From contig JAJOJU010000046.1 of NCBI GenBank assembly GCA_021208265.1, forward strand, positions 1 to 64,000: 64,000 nt of DNA. Direction: 5' to 3'. This DNA comes from Alphaproteobacteria bacterium (GTDB lineage: Bacteria > Pseudomonadota > Alphaproteobacteria > Micavibrionales > Micavibrionaceae). The position numbers and the translations under genes were made by a program. This document shows, one piece after another, positions 26,133 through 36,613 of this stretch. The notes beneath the pieces were generated by a model, which was not told the DNA's origin, searched no databases, and saw nothing but the letters and a program-made list of their open reading frames with translations. Each line of letters starts with the position of its first letter. Within the stretch, counting starts at the first letter, position 1.

Positions 26133-27838
26133 GATGGCTCAAAGTCCGGCAATCTTTTGGGCTCTTGCGCCAGCAATGCCTTCCGGTCCAGCTTGCCGAT
26201 CATTGTTTTCGGCAGTGGCGTTGATGAAAATTCAACGTGTTTGGGCATTTCCAGCTTTGATAACCTTGATGATAAGAAGTCCTGTAACTCTCTGGTGGTC
26301 ATACTCATACCATCCTTGCATTTGATCCAGACTTTGGGAACTTCACCCTTTTCTTGATCGTACACACCCGCCACTACGCATTCCTCGATGCAAGGATATT
26401 GATATATCTGTTCCTCGATATTGCGCGGATACACTTTAAAACCGCTGACAATGATCATGTCTTTGATGCGGTCAACAATACGAACATACCCATCTTCGTT
26501 CATGATACCGATATCGGCGGTATAAAGACGCATATCGCCCTCCGGCGTTTCACGCAGCACCTCAGCCGTGGCTTCTGGTTTTTCCCAATAACCTTTCATG
26601 ACCTGCGGCCCGCGGATACATACTTCCCCACGCTCACCCAACTTCATCGGGGTTACTTTGTCGTCCGGGTTGATAATCTCGATAACCGTGCCCGGCAAAG
26701 GCAGGCCGATAGAACCCGGCACATTCTCTCCGAACGGGGGGTTTACTGTCGCCACGGGGGATGATTCGCTCAAACCATAACCTTCCACCACAACCGCACC
26801 TGTCTTGGCTTCAAAATCCTGCTTAACGGAAACCGGCAAGGGTGCACCCCCGGAAATACAAAATTTTAAGGATGACAAATCATACGAAGCCAGCTTCGGA
26901 TGAACATTGATACTGCCGTACAAAGCAGGCACAGCCGGCATATAGTCGGGCCGGTGTTTATGGATCAGCCCCGGAACCTCTTCCTTAACAGTACGCGGCA
27001 CGGTTATAATCTCCATCCCGCCCTTAAGCGCCACATTCATACATACCGTCATCGCAAAAACATGGAAGAATGGCAGAACGGCCAACATTTTTTCCTGATC
27101 ATCCGTCTTGGGGAATTGCGCGTATGATTGCACAGCGTTCGCATATAAATTGGCATGCGTCAGCATCGCCCCCTTGGGGACCCCTGTCGTACCGCCTGTA
27201 TATTGCAGCACGGCGACATCTTCCTGCGGGTTGATCTCCGCTTCCTGGCTATTGCCGTCATTTTCAATCATATTGTGGAACCAGGAGATTTTATCAGAAT
27301 TACGCTTGGCCGCGATTTCAAACGATTTGAACAACCGGAACAGGTAATTTTTCGGGAAGGGCAAAGCGTCTGTAAACTTGCACAGGACAAGATCCTCAAT
27401 AATGCCTTTATCCAGCATGGAATACATCTTGTTAGTCAGCATTTTCAGATCAACCGTAATCATCATCTTGGCTTTGCTGTCCTTGATCTGGTGTGCTACC
27501 TCGTCTTCCGTATAAAGCGGGTTGAAGTTCACAACGGTCGCACCGCGTTTTAATATCGCGAAATAGGCAATGATATAATAAGGGCTGTTCGGCAAAAATA
27601 GTCCAACATGGTCACCCTTGCCGATGCCTTTTTCTTCCAGACCGACCGCAAATTTATCGACAAGATCACCGATTTCTTGCCATGTGTAACGCTTGCCTAG
27701 AAAATTCAGCCCCGGCTTGTCACCATGCTCCTGCACCGCTTTTTCCAACAAGGAATAAAGCGAGCCGGTTTCAATAGGCATATCCCATTGTATGCCTTCG
27801 GGATAGCTCTTGAGCCACGGGTAATCTTTCTGAGACAT
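26129..27838 (-). CDS. fadD: Long-chain fatty acid-CoA ligase
   Basis: A 569-aa acyl-CoA synthetase of the ANL superfamily. It activates fatty acids with ATP and CoA. The P-loop-like motif is YTGGTTGVPKGAMLTHANL. GYGLSESSPV is the A5 motif, YTADIGIMNEDGYVRIVDR the A7/A8 hinge, and PKTMIGKLDRKALL carries the catalytic Lys. The N-terminal segment (YPEGIQWDMPIETGSLYSLL) matches FadD. It is followed by the coupled PQ-loop-like gene. Confidence 0.93.
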   Translation of the reverse strand: MSQKDYPWLKSYPEGIQWDMPIETGSLYSLLEKAVQEHGDKPGLNFLGKRYTWQEIGDLVDKFAVGLEEKGIGKGDHVGLFLPNSPYYIIAYFAILKRGATVVNFNPLYTEDEVAHQIKDSKAKMMITVDLKMLTNKMYSMLDKGIIEDLVLCKFTDALPFPKNYLFRLFKSFEIAAKRNSDKISWFHNMIENDGNSQEAEINPQEDVAVLQYTGGTTGVPKGAMLTHANLYANAVQSYAQFPKTDDQEKMLAVLPFFHVFAMTVCMNVALKGGMEIITVPRTVKEEVPGLIHKHRPDYMPAVPALYGSINVHPKLASYDLSSLKFCISGGAPLPVSVKQDFEAKTGAVVVEGYGLSESSPVATVNPPFGENVPGSIGLPLPGTVIEIINPDDKVTPMKLGERGEVCIRGPQVMKGYWEKPEATAEVLRETPEGDMRLYTADIGIMNEDGYVRIVDRIKDMIIVSGFKVYPRNIEEQIYQYPCIEECVVAGVYDQEKGEVPKVWIKCKDGMSMTTRELQDFLSSRLSKLEMPKHVEFSSTPLPKTMIGKLDRKALLAQEPKRLPDFEPS

Positions 27839-28027
27839 TTACTTCCTCCACACAAGACGCATTTACTGCGCTGCAACATTCAACATATTGATATAAAAAA
27901 TTTTTCATCTTAGCCATGAATATGCGGCTTGACCATTCCTTCCCTGCAAAAAATCACAAAATAATAATAAAGATTTTATTATCTGCATAAAAAATGCTTG
28001 CAAAGAAAGCAAAGCTATACTTAGGTT

Positions 28028-28573
28028 ATGAGGTGTGTGTTAATTGTGGGATTTTATACTGTGAACATTTCTTACTCTGCAAATGATATTTCCGCTTCGG
28101 AAGATCTAAAGCCTATCAAGATGGTCTTAAAGTGGTTCAACGGCACCAAGGGATTCGGTTTCGTTGTGCCCGAGGATGAAAGCTTTGATGCCTTCATTCA
28201 TATCACGACATTGCATGATGCCGGCCTGCACTCTATCGGTGAGGGAGCCGAGCTGATGTGCACTCTCTTTGACGGCCCCAAGGGCAAACAAGTCAAAGAG
28301 ATTACGGAAGTGCTGCATCAGGGCTCTTTCTCAACCATTCCTCAGGAAAACCCGGAGGAAGGCACAATCACCATGGGCGGCCTCGTCAAATGGTATAAGC
28401 CGGAAAAGGGCTTTGGCTTTGTGATTCCAGATGATGGGCAGAAAGATGTCTTCATCCATAAATGCCGCCTTGATGAAATGGGTCTGGAAGAGGTCCGTGC
28501 CGGTCAACGCGTTAAAATTACTGTGCGCGATGTTGATAAGGGCCGCGAAGCCATCAAGATCGAAATAGAGTAA
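28028..28573 (+). CDS. Double cold-shock-domain protein
   Basis: A protein of up to 181 aa with two cold-shock domains in tandem. The first has [18 protein letters not shown] and DAFIHITTL; the second has [19 protein letters not shown] and [10 protein letters not shown]. Both RNP1-like and RNP2-like motifs are present, so it should bind single-stranded RNA or DNA. Two-domain CSPs are common in alphaproteobacteria. The start is uncertain: ATG 28028 lies only six bases past a TATACT -10-like box, and GTG 28061 has GGGA upstream. Confidence 0.93.
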   Translation: MRCVLIVGFYTVNISYSANDISASEDLKPIKMVLKWFNGTKGFGFVVPEDESFDAFIHITTLHDAGLHSIGEGAELMCTLFDGPKGKQVKEITEVLHQGSFSTIPQENPEEGTITMGGLVKWYKPEKGFGFVIPDDGQKDVFIHKCRLDEMGLEEVRAGQRVKITVRDVDKGREAIKIEIE

Positions 28574-31500
28574 GCAAACCGCTTAGCTTTTTCTTTGCCT
28601 CACCCTTATTACCGCTTGTCCGCCAGCTCTTGAAGTTTTCGCGCAACATCAGTGCGCTCGGCGTTACCACCAGTGTCAGAACGGTGGAGAATGTCAGGCC
28701 AAAGGCGATAGCGCTTGATAACTGCACCCACCATTGCGTGGAGGGCGCACCGATACTAACTTCCCGCGTGATAAAATCAATATTGGTCTGACATACCATC
28801 GGCATCAGGCCAATTACCGTTGTCAACGTTGTCAGCAAGACCGGGCGCAAGCGCTGTACGCCCGTACGCATGATAATCTCTTTCCCGCTCAGCTCGCCGC
28901 CATGTTTACGCTTTAAGTAATCAAACGTATCGATCAGCACAATATTGTTATTCACGATAATCCCGGCCAGCGCGATCACACCAATACCGCTCATGATAAT
29001 GCCGAAGGGCTGCTGCGTTATGATCAACCCCAGCATCACCCCGATCGTGCTCATCAAAATGGCGCTTAAAATAAGCCCCGCGCTATAAAAACTATTAAAC
29101 TGAGCCAGCAGAATAATCGCAATCATGAAAAGCGCGACTGTGAAGGCCTCCTTCAAAAACTCTTCCGATTCGCGTTGCTGCTCGTCTTCACCCTTAAATG
29201 TGAGCTCGATGGACGGGTCGAACTTGTCGCGGTTCGCCAGCAGCCAGGTCTTTATCTGCTCAACCTTTTCATTCGTATTCACACCGGGCGGCAGATCAGC
29301 CTTCACCGTGATGATCCGGCGTTGGTCGGACCGGTTAATCACCCCGGTTGCCTGCTTGGGCGTGCGGGTCACAAAGCTTGAAACAGGGACCGATCCCTCA
29401 CCCGTTTCAATGCGCACGCGGTCAAGCTGGTCGAGCGTCCGGCTTTCTTTTTCATGACGAATAACGATATCAATCTCATCATCACTGTCATCGGGGCGGT
29501 ATTCAGCAACCTCCAGCCCGTTGGTCACCATACGTATGTAATATCCCACTTGCGTGATATCGAGGCCGAATTTCCGAGCCTGCGCCCGGTCGACATCCAG
29601 CTCCCACTTAATTCCCGGCATGGGGCGGGTATCTTCCACATCGCGGAAATCACCAATTTCCTGTAAAGCCCCTAAAACGGCCTCAGTTGCGTCATCCAAT
29701 GTTTCCGGCAAGCGTGAACCAATTTGAATCTGTACGGCCTTACCCGTCGGCGGGCCTTCTTCCATCTTGCGGGTCTCCACGCGAAGACCTGGAATATCGC
29801 GTGTAACATCACGAATTTTGGTCAGAATTTCATCCGCCGGGGGACGCTGATCCCAATCCCGGAACTGCATCTGTAATTGCCCGATGACATCTTCGGCAAG
29901 GTCTGAGCCTTGCTGCACCGGCTTACCGCTACGGGTATATAAAACTTCGATACCCTTTATGTCGTTATTGAGATCAATGACGCGGTTTTCCACTTCACGC
30001 ACCAGCTGGTCTTGTTCAAAGACGGACAAATTACCCCGGGCATGAATAAGCACAGTTGCCAGTTCCGGCTCAATTTCCGGGAAGAATTCCACACCCTTAC
30101 CCACCGCGCCATAAAGAACCATAACCCCGACCAGCACAACAAACGCCCCCGCCAGCACGCGGCCCGGCATATTAAGCGCCTTATCCAGAACCTTGGCATA
30201 CCCCCCGGTTAGCCCTTTGAGCTTTTCAAAATGCCCCTGTTCGGTCGCAATCACCATGTCTTTCATACCAGAATTATCCTGCGCGGGTTTGCCGAACAAC
30301 GCCCCCAGCACGGCGTAAAAAACAGCGCGAAGAAGAAGGAGGATGACAGCACCGCCATCAACGTCAGCGGCATATATTTCATGAATTCCCCAACAATGCC
30401 CGGCCAGAAGAGCAGCGGCGCAAAAGCCGCCAGCACAGTCGCGGTGGAGGAGAAAATGGGCCAGAACATGCGCGTTGCCGCCTCAACATAGGCATCCGCC
30501 CGTTTATAACCTTCCAGCATTTTACGGTCGGCATATTCCACCACGATGGTCGCGCTATCGACCACCATCCCGGCGGAGAATATGAGCGAAAACAGCACCA
30601 CCACATTCACCGTCAGGCCGCTTAGATACAACATCAAAATGCCCGCAAGGAACGACCCCGGAATGGCAATCACCACCAGGAACGATGCCCGCAGGCCGAT
30701 ATACCAGATGGTGACAATCAGGACGAGTACCACGGCGGATATCAAATTATTCTCCAAATCGCGCAGCATGATGCGGATCTGTTTTGACTGATCTTGCGAA
30801 AATGTGACATGCACAGCGTCCGGCCAGTGTGCTTTTTCTTCCTGCACCACCTGTTTAACGGCTTCAATCGTATCGATGATATTTTCGCCGCTGCGCTTTA
30901 CGACTTCCAGCGCGATGGCGGGCTTACCATCCAGCCGCGCGAAGCTGTCCGGGTCGCGGAACCCCGGCGCACCTCGGCAATATCCCCCGCCGTGATCGTG
31001 GAATCGCCCACGGTTTTCAGCGGCATGGTCAGGATATCATTCACGCTTTCAAACAGGCCCGGCACTTCCACCGGGAAGCGGCCCGTTCCAGTATCCAGAT
31101 TCCCCGCCGCCACCAGGCGATTGGAAAGCCCGAAGAAATTAAGCAGCTGCGCACCGTCCAGCCCGTAACTTTCAACATGTTCGGGGTCGACAATAATCTC
31201 CACCAGTTCATCCCGGTTGCCGCCGATCCCGGCTTCCAGAACGGATGAGAGACTTTCCACCTTATCCTGCAAATCCCGCGCGAGCTTCAGCAATGTGCGC
31301 TCTGGCACATCGCCCGATGGCGTCACCACCAAAACAGGGAAGAGGGAGAAATTCACTTCCGTCACGCGCGGCTCGTCCACATCGGCGGGCAGTTCCGGCC
31401 TTGTGCGGTCGACAGCCTTTTGCACATCATCCAACGCCTTGTCCTTGTCAAACCCCGCCCAGAATTCCATCAGCACGAAACCGCCACCCTGATAGCCTGT

Positions 31501-31749
31501 GGCCTTCATTTCCTTCAATCCTTCAATGCGGGATAATTCCTGCTCCAGCGGGCGGATGAGCAGCCGTTCGGAATCCTCCGGCGAGATACCTTCCAGCCCC
31601 ACCGAAATATAAATCTGCGGGATATCAATATCGGGCGAGGATTCCTTGGGGATCGCCGTATAGGCATAAGCCCCCGCCACAAAAATCAGCAGCAGGATCG
31701 TTAAAACCGTGCGGGTTTGATAGATCGTAAGGCGTACCAGATTTTCCAT
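28554..31749 (-). CDS. RND efflux transporter (AcrB/AcrD family), frameshifted
   Basis: An inner-membrane proton-driven efflux pump. Three frames join into about 1,060 aa after single-base repairs near 30970 (EVRRG-FRDPDS) and 30300 (FFTP-VLGALF). It starts [19 protein letters not shown] and has the first transmembrane helix, porter domains, and the TM4 region [18 protein letters not shown] with the proton-relay acidic residues. A second six-helix block ends the protein. It is preceded by the adaptor gene 12 bp upstream. The 3' end overlaps the convergent cold-shock gene. Substrates cannot be predicted. Confidence 0.9.
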
Positions 31750-31760
31750 GGCATCTCCGC

Positions 31761-32849
31761 TTACAAAAGCCCTCCGCCATCTGACTCAACGGCGTTCACG
31801 CGCTGGCCCGTTTTCACGAATTCCTGCCCGACCGTGATAATCCGCGTTTCATCCGGCAGGCCGTCCACCCATGTTTCGCCGCTGAAATCCGCCAGAATAC
31901 GAACGGGTTTGAACTGTACGATATCACTACCATCCACAATCTTCACACCGATCATCCCTTCATCATTCAGGGTGAGGTTGGAGGAGGATATTTTATGCGC
32001 CGAGAGCTCTTCCGCCGGAACGGAAAGCCGCACCGTAAGACCGGCCCGCAAGGAGTTATCCGGGTTATCGGCAGAGGCCAGTATCCGGAAAGTCCGCGTC
32101 ATCGGGTTGGCAGCGGCGGCGCTGAACGTGATTGTCCCCTGCAAGGTTGTATCACCATCCAGAAATTCAGCTGTTACCGGCTTGCCGGGGCGAATGGCAG
32201 CGATATCCTTTTCCGCCACGAATGCTTCAATCTCCAGCGGGTTTATCTGCACGACCGTAAATAAATCATTGCCTGCGCTTAACGTATCGCCCAGCTCGAT
32301 ATTCTGCTCATTGAGGATGCCGTCAAACGGCGCCGTAATATCGGTTTTGCCGCGGGTGGAGCGCGCATCTTCCAATACGGCACGAGCCGTTTCCAATTGC
32401 GCTTCTGCTTGCGCCAACGCCACACGGGAATTAAACCCCTTACTTTCCAAAGCCTTGGCAGCCTCAAACTGAATCTCCCGCTGGGCCACAAGGCTTTGCG
32501 CTTCTCTGACGCGGGCATCACGATCCTGCAATTCGATGCGGGCCAGCACGTCACCCGCTTGCACAACCGCGCCCTCTTCACGCAAAATTTCAGTAACGCG
32601 GCCTGTAATCTCGGCCCTTAAATTCACACGGCGCGAAGCTTGCGTACGCCCGGTTAATAATACTTGCCGCGTGAAATTCTCTGCCGTGCTGGTCCGCACA
32701 CGGATTGCAGGAATGGCATCTTCCTTATCTGCTACTTCTGCCTGCACAGAACCATCTGTGATCTCTTCACCCGGCACAATAAAGCGCGAAGCGATCCATA
32801 AACAGGCGATCACGGTAATAACGAAAGCAATCGTGCGGGATGAAACCAT
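31761..32849 (-). CDS. RND periplasmic adaptor (membrane fusion protein)
   Basis: A 362-aa MFP of the HlyD/AcrA type. I start it at MVSSRTIAFVITVIACLWIA (32849), which gives an N-terminal membrane anchor; the ORF runs back to 33002 without a credible start. Barrel-sandwich/lipoyl halves (VNLRAEITGRVTEILREEGA and ITAPFDGILNEQNIELGD) flank a coiled-coil hairpin. The beta-barrel domain follows. It links the RND pump, 12 bp downstream, to an outer-membrane channel. No such channel gene is present here. Confidence 0.9.
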   Translation of the reverse strand: MVSSRTIAFVITVIACLWIASRFIVPGEEITDGSVQAEVADKEDAIPAIRVRTSTAENFTRQVLLTGRTQASRRVNLRAEITGRVTEILREEGAVVQAGDVLARIELQDRDARVREAQSLVAQREIQFEAAKALESKGFNSRVALAQAEAQLETARAVLEDARSTRGKTDITAPFDGILNEQNIELGDTLSAGNDLFTVVQINPLEIEAFVAEKDIAAIRPGKPVTAEFLDGDTTLQGTITFSAAAANPMTRTFRILASADNPDNSLRAGLTVRLSVPAEELSAHKISSSNLTLNDEGMIGVKIVDGSDIVQFKPVRILADFSGETWVDGLPDETRIITVGQEFVKTGQRVNAVESDGGGLL

Positions 32850-32988
32850 ATAGTCATTCTCATTTACTTTTGGGCAGCGTTGCTCGCTCCTCATGTACCG
32901 GAATGTACACTTTGTCGCTCGCGCCTTGCCCACAAGCAAAGCAGAACGACTATAGCTAATATACACCCGCACTTTTCTTTTACGAACG

Positions 32989-33015
32989 AAAAAGCCGCCC
33001 ATAACGAGCGGCTTT
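32989..33015 (-). terminator. Intrinsic terminator of gcrA
   Basis: Stem AAAGCCGC (32991-32998) with GCGGCTTT (33008-33015), followed on the minus strand by a T-run. It lies 25 bp after the gcrA stop. Confidence 0.85.
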
Positions 33016-33039
33016 CACAAGAAAGATCCTAAAGGGAAA

Positions 33040-33549
33040 TTACTTCCCGACAGCTGTCTTAATGTCGTGCTCATCTTCCGGGGAAGCAGCGCGCGCTCTT
33101 TCCTCGAAATCCTCGGCTTTGAGGATACGGTTACGTGACGCCGCCTGATAGGCCATGCGCGCGTGTTCTTCGCAGTAAGGAAGACCCGTCGCAATCGTAT
33201 GACCGCAGAAACCAAAACCGGCTTCCTTGGGATCACCTTCCGGCCAACGGCATTGGCGCGCTGTCAGCTCGGCCATCGAAAGACCTTTACCGACAGGTGC
33301 TTGAATAGCAGGTTTAGCTTTAGGCACCTTTTTCTCCGCCGGCGGAGTCGACGTATTCGCCGCCTGCTTTACGGTTTTCTTCGTGGCCGGTTGAATAGGC
33401 GATAAACGGTTGGAAAGCTTCAAACGGTGCGCTTTGCCGATCACGGCATTGCGTGTAATACCGCCGAGAGCGCTCGCGATTTCAGCCGCGGTTTTTCCTT
33501 CGCCCCAGAGTTTCTTTAGTAATGCGACGCGCTCGTCGGTCCAGCTCAT
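33040..33549 (-). CDS. gcrA: Cell-cycle regulator GcrA
   Basis: A 169-aa GcrA, a sigma-70 cofactor that controls cell-cycle genes with CcrM-methylated promoters in alphaproteobacteria. The N-terminal DNA-binding domain is diagnostic (MSWTDERVALLKKLWGEGKT, AAEIASALGGITRNAVIGKA, HRLKLSNR). A Pro/Lys/Ala-rich linker leads to the C-terminal sigma-binding domain (CRWPEGDPKEAGFGFCGH, LPYCEEHARMAYQ). A perfect DnaA box lies 141 bp upstream. The family is a marker of Alphaproteobacteria. Confidence 0.97.
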   Translation of the reverse strand: MSWTDERVALLKKLWGEGKTAAEIASALGGITRNAVIGKAHRLKLSNRLSPIQPATKKTVKQAANTSTPPAEKKVPKAKPAIQAPVGKGLSMAELTARQCRWPEGDPKEAGFGFCGHTIATGLPYCEEHARMAYQAASRNRILKAEDFEERARAASPEDEHDIKTAVGK

Positions 33550-33689
33550 ATGATTTTCTCCCCAAAAAAATACGATGAATAGGCACTAAGTACCTGATAA
33601 AAAAACGCAAAATAAGTTTCCCATGAACTGAAGCCACCATAGCAGGTGTCTTCAAAAACGTCCAAGGGGGAGATGCAAAAAATATGCGC

Positions 33690-33698
33690 TTATCCACA
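33690..33698 (+). promoter_or_regulatory. Perfect DnaA box upstream of gcrA
   Basis: TTATCCACA, the consensus DnaA-binding 9-mer, in the gap between era (stop at 33732) and gcrA (start at 33549). In Caulobacter DnaA activates gcrA, so the position is meaningful; function here is inferred. Confidence 0.5.
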
Positions 33699-33731
33699 GC
33701 CAGCGCGGCCATTTACCAGAAGTGGGGCAGT

Positions 33732-34634
33732 TCAGGATTTTATCTCCAAACCCATCAAACGGTAATTCTCGGCCCGCTCGCTCCAGTTTTCCTGCACTTT
33801 AACCATGATGCTAAGATGCACGCGGCGCTCCAGCATGTCCGATAATTCTTCGCGCACGGCGGTGCCGATTTCCTTGATCTGCCGCCCGCCTTTACCCAGC
33901 ACAATGCCTTTTTGCGAGTCCCGCTGCACGTAAACGGTCTGGCTGACCTTGATATCGCCATTGTCGAAATTTTCCCAGTGAATGGTTTCGACGAAAATTT
34001 CGTAAGGTAATTCTTCATGCAGACGGTCGAAAATTTTCTCGCGCGTTAATTCTGCCGCCAGCATCCGCATCGGCATGTCGGTTACCTGATCTTCCGCGAA
34101 CAGCCAGGGACCTTGCGGCATAACCTGGGTAATATCGCCCATCAGATCATTCAGCCCGCTGGATGTGGCAGCGGAAACCATGAAGGTTTTCTCATAAGAA
34201 AAGGCCTCATTGAACGATGCCGCCAACGGCATCAAATCAATCCGCCGCGCGACATCCACCTTGTTAAGCACCAGCCAGCACGGCTTATTTGTCGGCAATT
34301 GCGCGATAATGCCGCGGTTCGCCTCCAGCGTGTCTTTCTTGACGGTATCAACCAGATGCAGCACGACATCGGCATCGTTCATGCTTTCCAGCGCGTTGGC
34401 CACCATAGCGCGCTCCAGAGTTTTCTTGGGCAGAAATACGCCCGGCGTATCGACAAACACCACCTGCGTCTGATCGTTATTGACGATACCCACCACGCGG
34501 AAACGCGTTGTTTGCACCTTGCGCGAGACGATGGAGATTTTCTGCCCCACCAGCGCGTTGATCAAGGTCGATTTCCCGGCATTCGGCAAACCGATAATCG
34601 CCGCGTAACCGCAAGATGTTTCGAAATCGCTCAT
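33732..34634 (-). CDS. era: GTPase Era
   Basis: A 300-aa GTPase that assists 16S rRNA processing and 30S assembly. The G1 motif is GLPNAGKSTL, G3 DTPGV, G4 NKVD, and the KH domain carries GIVLGKGGRQIKEIGTAVREEL-like sequence near the C-terminus. Its start overlaps the rnc stop by 4 bp. The order lepB-rnc-era is conserved in proteobacteria. Confidence 0.98.
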   Translation of the reverse strand: MSDFETSCGYAAIIGLPNAGKSTLINALVGQKISIVSRKVQTTRFRVVGIVNNDQTQVVFVDTPGVFLPKKTLERAMVANALESMNDADVVLHLVDTVKKDTLEANRGIIAQLPTNKPCWLVLNKVDVARRIDLMPLAASFNEAFSYEKTFMVSAATSSGLNDLMGDITQVMPQGPWLFAEDQVTDMPMRMLAAELTREKIFDRLHEELPYEIFVETIHWENFDNGDIKVSQTVYVQRDSQKGIVLGKGGRQIKEIGTAVREELSDMLERRVHLSIMVKVQENWSERAENYRLMGLEIKS

Positions 34635-35305
34635 GCGTTATTCAACCTTTCCATGAACAGACGGGCCGCTTCCTTTTCCGCTTCCTGGCGGGAACGCCCT
34701 TCGGCGCTGACTGCCTGATGCCCCCTGATTTTCAGTTCAACTTCAAAAACCGGGGCATGATCCGGGCCGCTCTGATTGATAATCTTATAGTTGGGTAGGG
34801 GCAAACCCTGAGCTTGAAGCCATTCCTGCAACGCCGTTTTCGGGTGCTGCGGCGGCTTGTGCATTGTATAAAACGCATCGCCCCACTGGCCTTCGATAAA
34901 GGCACGGCAAGCGGCAAGCTCAGAAGAATCCAGATAAATGGCCCCAATTATCGCCTCCACAACATCCGCCAGAATATGATCGTTCTGCGATCCGCCGGAA
35001 CCGCGCTCGGCATCCGACAGGTTCAAGAAATCACCCAATTCCATCTGCCGCCCAATTTGCGCCAGAAAAGCACCTTGCACCAGCGATGCCAGACGCTTGG
35101 CCAGATCGCCTTCGCTTTCATCCGGAAATTTCCCAAACAGAATTTCAGAGACCACCAAGCCCAGCACCCGGTCCCCTAGAAATTCGAGGCGCTCATAATT
35201 CTGCTCCGCTCCCGTGCTGGAATGGGTGAGCGCCTGCGCCAGCAGATCAGGGGTTTTAAACCTGTATCCGATAAAGGTTTGAAGCTGATCAAGATCGGCA
35301 GACAT
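34631..35305 (-). CDS. rnc: Ribonuclease III
   Basis: A double-strand-specific RNase for rRNA and mRNA processing. The catalytic domain has the signature YERLEFLGDRVLGLVV and the second acidic site ADVVEAIIGAIYLD. The C-terminal dsRNA-binding domain starts at KTALQEWLQAQGLP and ends EAEKEAARLFMERL. I start at ATG 35305 (MSADLDQLQTFIGYRF), as in relatives; an in-frame GTG at 35317 is the alternative. It sits between lepB and era. Confidence 0.97.
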   Translation of the reverse strand: MSADLDQLQTFIGYRFKTPDLLAQALTHSSTGAEQNYERLEFLGDRVLGLVVSEILFGKFPDESEGDLAKRLASLVQGAFLAQIGRQMELGDFLNLSDAERGSGGSQNDHILADVVEAIIGAIYLDSSELAACRAFIEGQWGDAFYTMHKPPQHPKTALQEWLQAQGLPLPNYKIINQSGPDHAPVFEVELKIRGHQAVSAEGRSRQEAEKEAARLFMERLNNA

Positions 35306-35320
35306 GGAACCTGACACGCC

Positions 35321-36129
35321 CTACAAAGCCCCTTCTTTCACCCGCACAGGATCAATCCCGACAAAGAAACGGTTAGCCCGCACGGTCCATGGCCACTTCC
35401 AGAATTCCAGCAAGCCCGCTGTACCATTGGTGGAAAAGAAAATGAAATCGGCCCGGCCGACAATATTTTCAAACGGCACGAAGCCGACCATATTGGAAAC
35501 ACGGCTATCCTGCGAATTATCACGGTTATCACCCATCAGGAAATAATGCCCCGCCGGCACGGTATAGACATCCGTATTATCGAGCGGACGGTCATCGCTT
35601 TCCTCATAAATTCTATGCTGCGCGCCGCCGGGCAGCGTTTCGATATATTCCGTCATCTCGAAAGATCCGCGACCATGATCATCTACCAGCTTCGTGCCCA
35701 CCAGTTTACGGTCAACAAGCTGACCGTTGATGTAAAGACGACCTTGGGCCACCTGCACCGTATCGCCCGGCATACCGACAAGACGCTTGATATAGTCAAT
35801 CGATGTATTGGTCGGCAGCTTGAAAACAATCACATCACCGCGCTCAGGCTCATCCTCCCAGATACGCCCTTCAATCGGCGCCAACCCAAAAGGAAAGGAA
35901 TAGCGGGAATAGCCATATTCCGGCTTGTATACAAACAGATAATCGCCAATCTCAAGCGTCGGCAGCATGGAACCGGAGGGAATATTAAACGGCTCATACA
36001 AAAACGTGCGGATCAGAACGGCCAGAAATACCGCGATCAACGCTGTTTTGGTAAATTCTCCTATCTCCTGCGCGGCGCTTAGGGGCGGAGATTTTTTTGT
36101 CGGAAGATGTTTTTTTGTTCAGCACTCAT
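35321..36129 (-). CDS. lepB: Signal peptidase I, frameshifted near its N-terminus
   Basis: Membrane-bound leader peptidase. The catalytic Ser is in NIPSGSMLPTL and the Lys in IDYIKRLVGMPGD; MGDNRDNSQDSR is box E. The open frame begins only at a TTG (36040), inside the membrane anchor. Upstream an ATG at 36129 starts MSAEQKK; restoring one T in a seven-T run (36110-36116) joins it to HLPTKKSPPLSAAQEIGEFT and the anchor TALIAVFLAVLIRTFLYEPF. The restored length is about 269 aa. I therefore give the longer gene. Confidence 0.92.
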
Positions 36130-36209
36130 ATCTCTATTTCTCTTAAAGATTTCCCCGAGTATAAACCACGATTACCCGGCATGGGACAGTGTTTTTTTTA
36201 ACAAATCCC

Positions 36210-36612
36210 TTATACAGCCTCAATCACGACAAAAGCCTGCATGATGGGCGGCTCATCAGTCAGGGTCAGATGAAGTCGCGGCTTATGCCCCGGCGGTATC
36301 AGACTTTCCAGACGTTTCAGCGCACCGCCACTCAAAACCAGATCCGGCTTGCCGGCCGCGTCATTCACCACGCCAATATCCTTCATAAAAAACGCCATCC
36401 GCAAAACCTGTGCCCAGCGCCTTGGAACAGGCTTCCTTGGCTGCAAATCTTTTGGCATAGGTGGCAATATGCGTACCGGCAGAACGGCGGCGTTCGGCCT
36501 TTTTCTGCTCTTGCATCGTGAAAACGCGGGCGATAAACCGGGCTTCGTGCTTGCCAAAAACCTTTTCAAAGCGCCGCAGATCCAGAATATCGCTGCCTAT
36601 ACCGATAATCAT
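36210..36612 (-). CDS. acpS: Holo-[acyl-carrier-protein] synthase, frameshifted
   Basis: AcpS transfers 4'-phosphopantetheine from CoA to apo-[22 protein letters not shown] has the Mg-binding Asp, and [16 protein letters not shown] the second motif. The reading frame changes near 36385 in a run of six A residues: the first frame ends GFADGVF and the second continues [20 protein letters not shown]. The restored protein is about 134 aa, normal for AcpS. It lies between lepB and the DUF2062 gene, all on one strand. Confidence 0.93.
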
Positions 36613-36613
36613 A

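Noticed and set aside
32879-32935. GCTCGCTC-type repeat with TGTAC palindromes upstream of the adaptor gene
   Set aside because: It looks like a dispersed intergenic element, but I found no second copy in the window to support a repeat call.
32849-33002. N-terminal extension of the RND adaptor to 33002
   Set aside because: The extra 51 residues lack a signal or family match, and they overlap the gcrA terminator.
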